Part shown: piece by piece, positions 58,890 through 64,000 of the stretch
Layout of the letters: each line of letters begins with the position of its first letter
Numbering within the stretch: position 1 is the stretch's first letter
From: Helicoverpa zea
Lineage: Eukaryota; Arthropoda; Insecta; Lepidoptera; Noctuidae
NCBI RefSeq assembly: GCF_022581195.2
Contig: NC_061454.1
Location: 744,001 to 808,000 of the forward strand
DNA length: 64,000 nt
Reading direction: 5' to 3'
Notes under the pieces: generated by a model
The model's input: only the letters and a program-made list of their open reading frames with translations
What the model was told of the DNA's origin: nothing
Database searches by the model: none
Position numbers and translations under genes: made by a program

Positions 58890-61259
58890 TCTAGAACGCT
58901 ATCAAAAGTTTTATTTAAGCCAAAAAAAATTAATTATATGAAAGCTTTGAAGCCTATCAATGCGACACCTTTTGGGCAGCCCAATGTGACCCAAAACCTG
59001 CACATTGAAATACATACTTGCCGCCACTGATAATGCCGTGTGCGTGGCGAAAGATTTATGGCCAATTATTTGTAAGTATTCTTCAAAATTTTTATAAAAA
59101 TAAATATCATTGTTAAATTCCATCAGCCAGCAATGTACATCACACTGGGGTGGTGAGTCCTGGCGTCGCCGCGACGTCGCTTGGCGTCATCCCGGCGCCA
59201 GCATACCATGTTACAGATTTATGCTCCCCTAGTACCGAAACCAAGACGCCATTGATGAAAACGCCAATAATATTGGGTTTGTAAGATAATCAAATAAATG
59301 AAAGTCGGTGATTATAAAATGAATAATTAAAGTTTTTTGCTCTCAAAATATGTACTTTGTTTTCAAGTTTTGAATTGGGTTTTCGGTCGTAGCTCTTAGG
59401 TTGGATTTTTTTACGTTTATAAAGATTATTTGCTTCTCAAATTAAAAACTGAGTTCTAGTGGAACTGGTCATATACCAGCGGTCAATTATTCACTGAAAA
59501 TAAAAAGGTACCTAAGTTGATTTTCTTGTAAATTGTATAATAAATAAAAAAATCTAGATTCTAATGTAACAAAAGATCTGCAAAAAGAGACGAAATATAG
59601 TGTAGAAGTAAAAGTGTAAAAGGGATGGGAACTATCATACCATCCAAGAGGTTGTTGACATAAGCACGAAGGCGAGAGTTTTATGCGTAGTACGTACTTA
59701 TAACATAACAGACACACTGACGCCTCACAGCTTCAATGTTATTTTATATACATGACTAGCTGATTCACGCGGTTTTACCTGTGATCCTGAAGAAAATTGT
59801 TGGTAGAAACTACAGGTACCTGCGATCAAAATTTTCTAGATTCTCTACCTAAAAGTTTACTAATATAAAAATTTATGCAAAGCTTTTTTGGATTATGAGT
59901 AACATACCTACACATCATCATCATCATCTCAGCCATAGGACATCCACTGCTGAACATATAGCTCCCACTTAGATCTCCACAGGTACCGGTAGGAAGCGAC
60001 CTGCATCCAGCGTCTTCCGGCAACTACTACTACAATAATAACATACACACAGCCTGACAAATTATTACAGCGATTTGTTAACTACGTAGGTATATAATTT
60101 GGTATCACGCTGCGTATATACATTCAAGCATAGTCCTTCAATAGGTAATTTTATCATCATCTTGACCATCCTCCTGCCCTTATCCCAATTTATTTTGTAA
60201 ATATAAAAACATGTTTTCTTCTTCCCTACTCGTCTATCTGCCGTCATCCCACGAATAAGATTATTTCTATTCATATTCTACTTTCACATAATCCATCCAT
60301 CGTTTATTTGGTCCTCCTGGCAAAATTGATTCATAAAACTTAAGATTCTGTATATACTCGTAATTTAAATACAAAGACTAAATAGTAAGATATTTACGAT
60401 ATCTACCTACGTTTAATTACTCATAAATACCTATTTAATTATATAGATCTACAGGGGTTGACGACACGCTGAGCGGATTACAAGGGGTGAGTGAATAACG
60501 TAGTTACTAGTTAGAGAATATACATATTTGTATATAGATTTATTGAGTCTGTGCATTTTCTATAGAAGGGTAACAAATTCAATCGATTGAGCAAGATTTC
60601 TTTGGGCCAAAATTTTGCTTGTGTGATATTTTAATGAGGCCTTAATATAAATCAATAGGCCCAAGTCCACCGCCAGCATAAACCTTAGTTTTCTTAAATC
60701 CTTGAAATCGTTTAGGTACTACGAATGTTCACGAAAATGAAAAAAAAAACTATGAAATATGTTCTTCAACAATATGTTGGTGATTATTAAAAGACTAAAC
60801 GAATTATACCTACAATCATCTGAATTGAAAACCTCCTTCTTTTCTACAAGTCGGATAAAAACCCCTACAGCTCATTTTCACCAAAACATTCGCCTACCTC
60901 TGTAACGCATTTTCGCAATACCAACAAAGTATCGGGGCGACATTTCGCACTAACCCTCTGGCGCCGGGCAGTCGGCATTCACCCCCGTGCCCTACTTACA
61001 GTATTCACTACTCTATGCTCTCCTAGTACCTGTGACGTCATAAGCCATGTTTATAAGGAAGTAATAAAGACTTATTTATAGGGTACGGTAATTAATCCTG
61101 TGGAATATCGATTTGTGATAAAATTGGTTCAATAAGTTTGGAGATAAAATATAGTACCTAAGTATATGTATGAGAATTGAGATAGCAATTAAGGAAGACG
61201 TAGATTTAATTCCTGATTTGATTTGCATTTGATTCAGAACATATTTTGTATATTATATG
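58890..61259. other. Intergenic sequence without recognised genes
   Basis: AT-rich anonymous sequence with scattered short retroelement tails (for example 60.83 kb, CCTCCTTCTTTTCTACAAGT). The short open frames here show no domain. Confidence 0.5.
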
Positions 61260-61262
61260 TTG

Positions 61263-61500
61263 TGTCGTCGTGTCGTTGTGGCCTAGTGGGTAAAGAACCA
61301 ACCTCTCGAGTATGAGGGCGTGGGTTCGATTCCAGGTCAGGCAAGTACCAATGCAACTTTTCTAAGTTTGTATGTACTTTCTAAGTATATCTTAGACACC
61401 AATGGCTGATATAAAGGTGAAGGAAAACATCTTGAGGAAACCTGGACTATAAAGTCTGGAATCACCAACCCGCATTGAGCAAGCGTGGTGTATATAAAGC
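61263..61500 (+). mobile_element. tRNA-derived SINE with A and B boxes
   Basis: TGGCCTAGTGGGTAAAGA (A-box region, from 61279) and GGTTCGATTCC (B box, 61323-61333) are 44 bp apart, as in a tRNA gene promoter. The body TAAGTATATCTTAGACACCA, AGGAAACCTGGACTATAAAG and GCATTGAGCAAGCGTGGTG follows. It is immediately followed by a retroelement tail (61505-61682). The head is not a functional tRNA. Confidence 0.85.
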
Positions 61501-61689
61501 TGAAGTTGCTGAAGAGTTTTTTTGCTAGATTGAACAAACCTCGGAAACTACTGGGCTGAATTGAAAATTTTGTCAGTTATAGATACCCTATCTATCAACA
61601 AAAGGTCATAGATTATTTTTATCCTTATAGGGTAAGAAATTAGTTAAGTAGGCGAGTGAAACCACTGGTGGAAGCTAGTAAAAAGGTAC

Positions 61690-63040
61690 AACTTTATTTA
61701 ATACATGAATTATATTAAGAAGTTCAATAAAAAAACTAAAATCTGTATTGAGCAAAGAGTTGTTATGCCTTTTCTGAAGAGTGATGAAATACCTATATCG
61801 AGGCGTTGAAACCACAACCCACGTCACTCGTTACATTTTAACTAATTAATTAACTAGCAAGATTAATGAAGCAAGTTATTTTAAAAGTATGAATATAAAT
61901 AGATCTTTAATCAAACTTCTGAGTGGATTAATCTACACTGAACTAATTTACTGTGTGAAAATGCGTCTCGGGTTATTTATAGACGTTATTGTGAGTTTTC
62001 TTGTTTGACGCTTTGACTAAAAACAGCTCAAAAGATCGATACGACTTTTGATAAACTGAAACCTATAGTAATTTTTGTCAAACCTTAATCAATCGTTTTG
62101 CGAAGAAAAGTAAAAAATATTTTTTCCTCCGAGTGTTAGAAGTTTTTATGGTAAGAAGCTTTTGCCTTGTTGGTGAAATAAATAGACTTTTTAGACGGTG
62201 TTATATTTCTTATTCATGTTCAGAATTCGGTGTTCCTTCAGGACGCTAGTGACACCTGCCGGGAGTACCCAAAATTACAATAAGTAACCAACATTTAGTT
62301 GTATAAATGGGTGCAAGGGTATATGTTTTTTTTTCACACAAAAAAGTACTTAAGGATTTTGATGAAAGTTAATAAAAAAAGATAATAATTGTAAGTATAC
62401 ATCAGAATATTATGTTATCTTTTTATCCGGGTTTATCCTGAAGTTTTGGGTAACAACACTTGTATAACATTAAATATACACCAATATTACCGAGGGTATT
62501 ACATATCTCTATTACTTAGGTACATAAGAAATGATGTATCTGAGCATGGTATTGTGATAAAAAATATCTTATTTAAAAAGTGTTCTATTACCTATATTAA
62601 TTGTATTAGAATGGTGATAAACTACTGATAATATAATCTCCTACTAATTTAATTATGTATTTTATTTATGAGATCACTACTTTAAAACAAGTTTGAGTCT
62701 TAGTTCAAGAACTTTATAGCTAAGCATTCTAAACTGAATTGTCTATTGGAATTACATATTATTATATCTTCTTGTTATTGAAAGATATAAGAAAATATGC
62801 CTTGCAGTAAGCTCTCGGTGATCTTCAGAGTTTCAGACTATTTTGCGTCACAATTCTTTATCAGGATAAGAAGGGAAAGAAGGGATGCTTATCCATAACG
62901 CTATGAAATAAAACACCAATAAAAAACCTAAATTGGAACCAACTATTGCGTGTTTATTGACTGTCCGTCCAGAAAACATTACATAATTCATATATATTCA
63001 ATAAATTTTAAATTTCATTAACTTTATTTGAAGCGTGACA
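61690..63040. other. Intergenic / 3' flank of nervana gene
   Basis: No gene was recognised. A reverse-strand AATAAA at 62953-62958 could serve as the poly(A) signal for the nervana gene to the right. Confidence 0.4.
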
Positions 63041-63119
63041 AACAAAAGTTAAAATTAGTGGCGCCCTCTGGCTTATTCTAAAACGAATACAAATTAATCG
63101 CCGACTATGTGGCTATTGC

Positions 63120-63400
63120 TAATGGCGCTTGGCAGCCGGCCTGGCATGACCTCCGAGACGACCTTGGCAGCCGCAGCGAACAATTGGCGACCTTGGCGAC
63201 TAACTGGTAACCATGACCTTACAACACTTAAAACAACTAACAGCCGGTTGAGACCGGCAACCACCAATTAGCATGACTAGTGATCAACTAACGATCTTTT
63301 GGCAGTAAGTTGACGAACTCGGCCAATTGGGGACCCGATGATCTTGGCCGGTAGGCGATCAGTTGGTGACCTTGGCGGCCAATTGGCGGTTAGGCCTTCG
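63120..63400. repeat. Degenerate minisatellite-like repeat
   Basis: Variants of GACCTTGGCGGCCAATTGGC recur (near 63160, 63188, 63330, 63345 and 63370) with spacing of roughly 20-35 bp and many changes. It is in the 3' flank of the nervana gene. Confidence 0.5.
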
Positions 63401-63629
63401 CCCTACAGAATGCTTGAGTGGCTCCATTGGGACCGGGGCTATCGTAGTTAAGAACCTTAAGTTTAAAACGCTAAGTTATGATTGAAATGTAGTTAAACCT
63501 GATCTGCCTGAGTGGCATATGTTTGTGATAGCCCCGGTTCCAGAACGTGATGGAACAAGTAAATAAGACACTGATGGCCAGGTGAGCAGTCTGTGGGGCA
63601 GCAGCGTGGCCAACTGGCGCAGGTGGTGC

Positions 63630-64000
63630 TTAGGCGCGGTCCACCATCAGCTCGAAGTGCACGGAGCCGCGCCGCTCGTAGCGGTCGTAGAAGATGTTCT
63701 TGGCCCAGGCCTTGCACTCTATGTTGATCAGGACGCCCGCTGCAAAGATACAACAGAATATATTAGTATGACGTTATTACACAACCAAAGTGTGTTGCTA
63801 AGTCTCGATTTCGAGGTGGTTTAGTGGAAGAAATTACAGTTACGGAAGAAAAACGGTGGTACAATATACCTCTGATTCAAAAATGAAGACTGTGTGATAA
63901 TTTGTAAGAGAAACGGTTCAAAATATATCCAGAAGGGTGATAAAATGCCCCTAGATTAATACTTACTCCTGGGTTTCTCAAAGAGCACAGCGACGAGGGG
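63630..64000 (-). CDS. nrv: Na,K-ATPase beta subunit (nervana-type), last two exons, 5' part outside window
   Basis: The terminal exon 63739-63630 encodes GVLINIECKAWAKNIFYDRY and ERRGSVHFELMVDRA, then TAA. The penultimate exon (from the right edge to 63967) encodes PLVAVLFEKPR and has donor GTAAGT. The phases join as KPR-T-GVLINIE. This is the canonical beta-subunit C-terminus: the last conserved Cys in IECKAW, and SVHFELMVD. It is much closer to typical nervana proteins than the paralogue at 48-54 kb. Both are on the same strand, suggesting an old tandem duplication. Which nervana (1, 2 or 3) cannot be told from 48 residues. Confidence 0.9.

Noticed and set aside
57733..59030. Long + strand frames (up to 318 codons)
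   Set aside because: Antisense shadows of the GC-rich R1-like LINE, whose reverse frame has recognisable features and a target-site duplication.
61279..61350. Functional tRNA gene
   Set aside because: A and B boxes are present but no full cloverleaf or acceptor stem was seen, and the sequence continues into a SINE body found elsewhere in the window.

Overview
This is a eukaryotic, intron-rich, AT-rich window that looks like a moth or butterfly genome. The genes are animal extracellular-matrix, lysosomal and Na,K-ATPase genes with short GT-AG introns. The spaces between exons carry many copies of dispersed repeats that I recognise as typical of Lepidoptera: a tRNA-derived SINE, tails ending in GAAACCGCGGGAAA..GCTAGT, CTCCTCCTTTTTGGGAAGTCGGTTAAAA-type LINE ends, and palindromic MITEs. 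No bacterial features, rRNA, CRISPR arrays or functional tRNA genes were seen.

Left part, 1-23.2 kb, + strand: the 3' two thirds of a laminin alpha-chain gene. I could chain 27 exons (390 to 21663) with consistent splice phases into one 1783-residue reading frame. It runs from the end of a laminin IV-A domain through LE (EGF-like) repeats and the alpha coiled coil to five C-terminal LG domains, then a stop and a 3'UTR with AATAAA signals near 23.14-23.17 kb. The 5' part lies left of the window. Three exons of this gene are embedded in tandem arrays that appear perfectly identical (191 bp x9, 159 bp x5, 124 bp x6). A fourth exon has a decayed duplicate. Introns hold a broken hAT-type transposase, reverse-transcriptase fragments and a PIF/Harbinger-like MITE.

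Middle, 25.6-46.1 kb, - strand: a complete five-exon LAMP (lysosome-associated membrane protein) gene of 335 residues. It encodes a signal peptide, a Thr/Pro hinge, one luminal LAMP domain, a transmembrane helix and a GYLSM tail. It converges on the laminin gene and has a 14.4-kb intron filled with repeats.

Right part, 48.2-64 kb, - strand: a complete seven-exon gene (278 residues) for a divergent Na,K-ATPase beta-like protein. About 9.5 kb further right are the last two exons of a canonical nervana-type beta subunit whose 5' part is outside the window. The space between these paralogues (54.8-59 kb) is a transposon cluster: a 1.7-kb element with about 200-bp terminal inverted repeats, a LINE C-terminal fragment, and a 5'-truncated R1-like LINE flanked by a 15-bp target-site duplication.

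The genes are not a functional operon. Laminin alpha is a secreted basement-membrane protein, LAMP is lysosomal, and the beta subunits belong to P-type ATPase partners. The most unusual feature is the repeated, exon-centred tandem duplication in the laminin gene.
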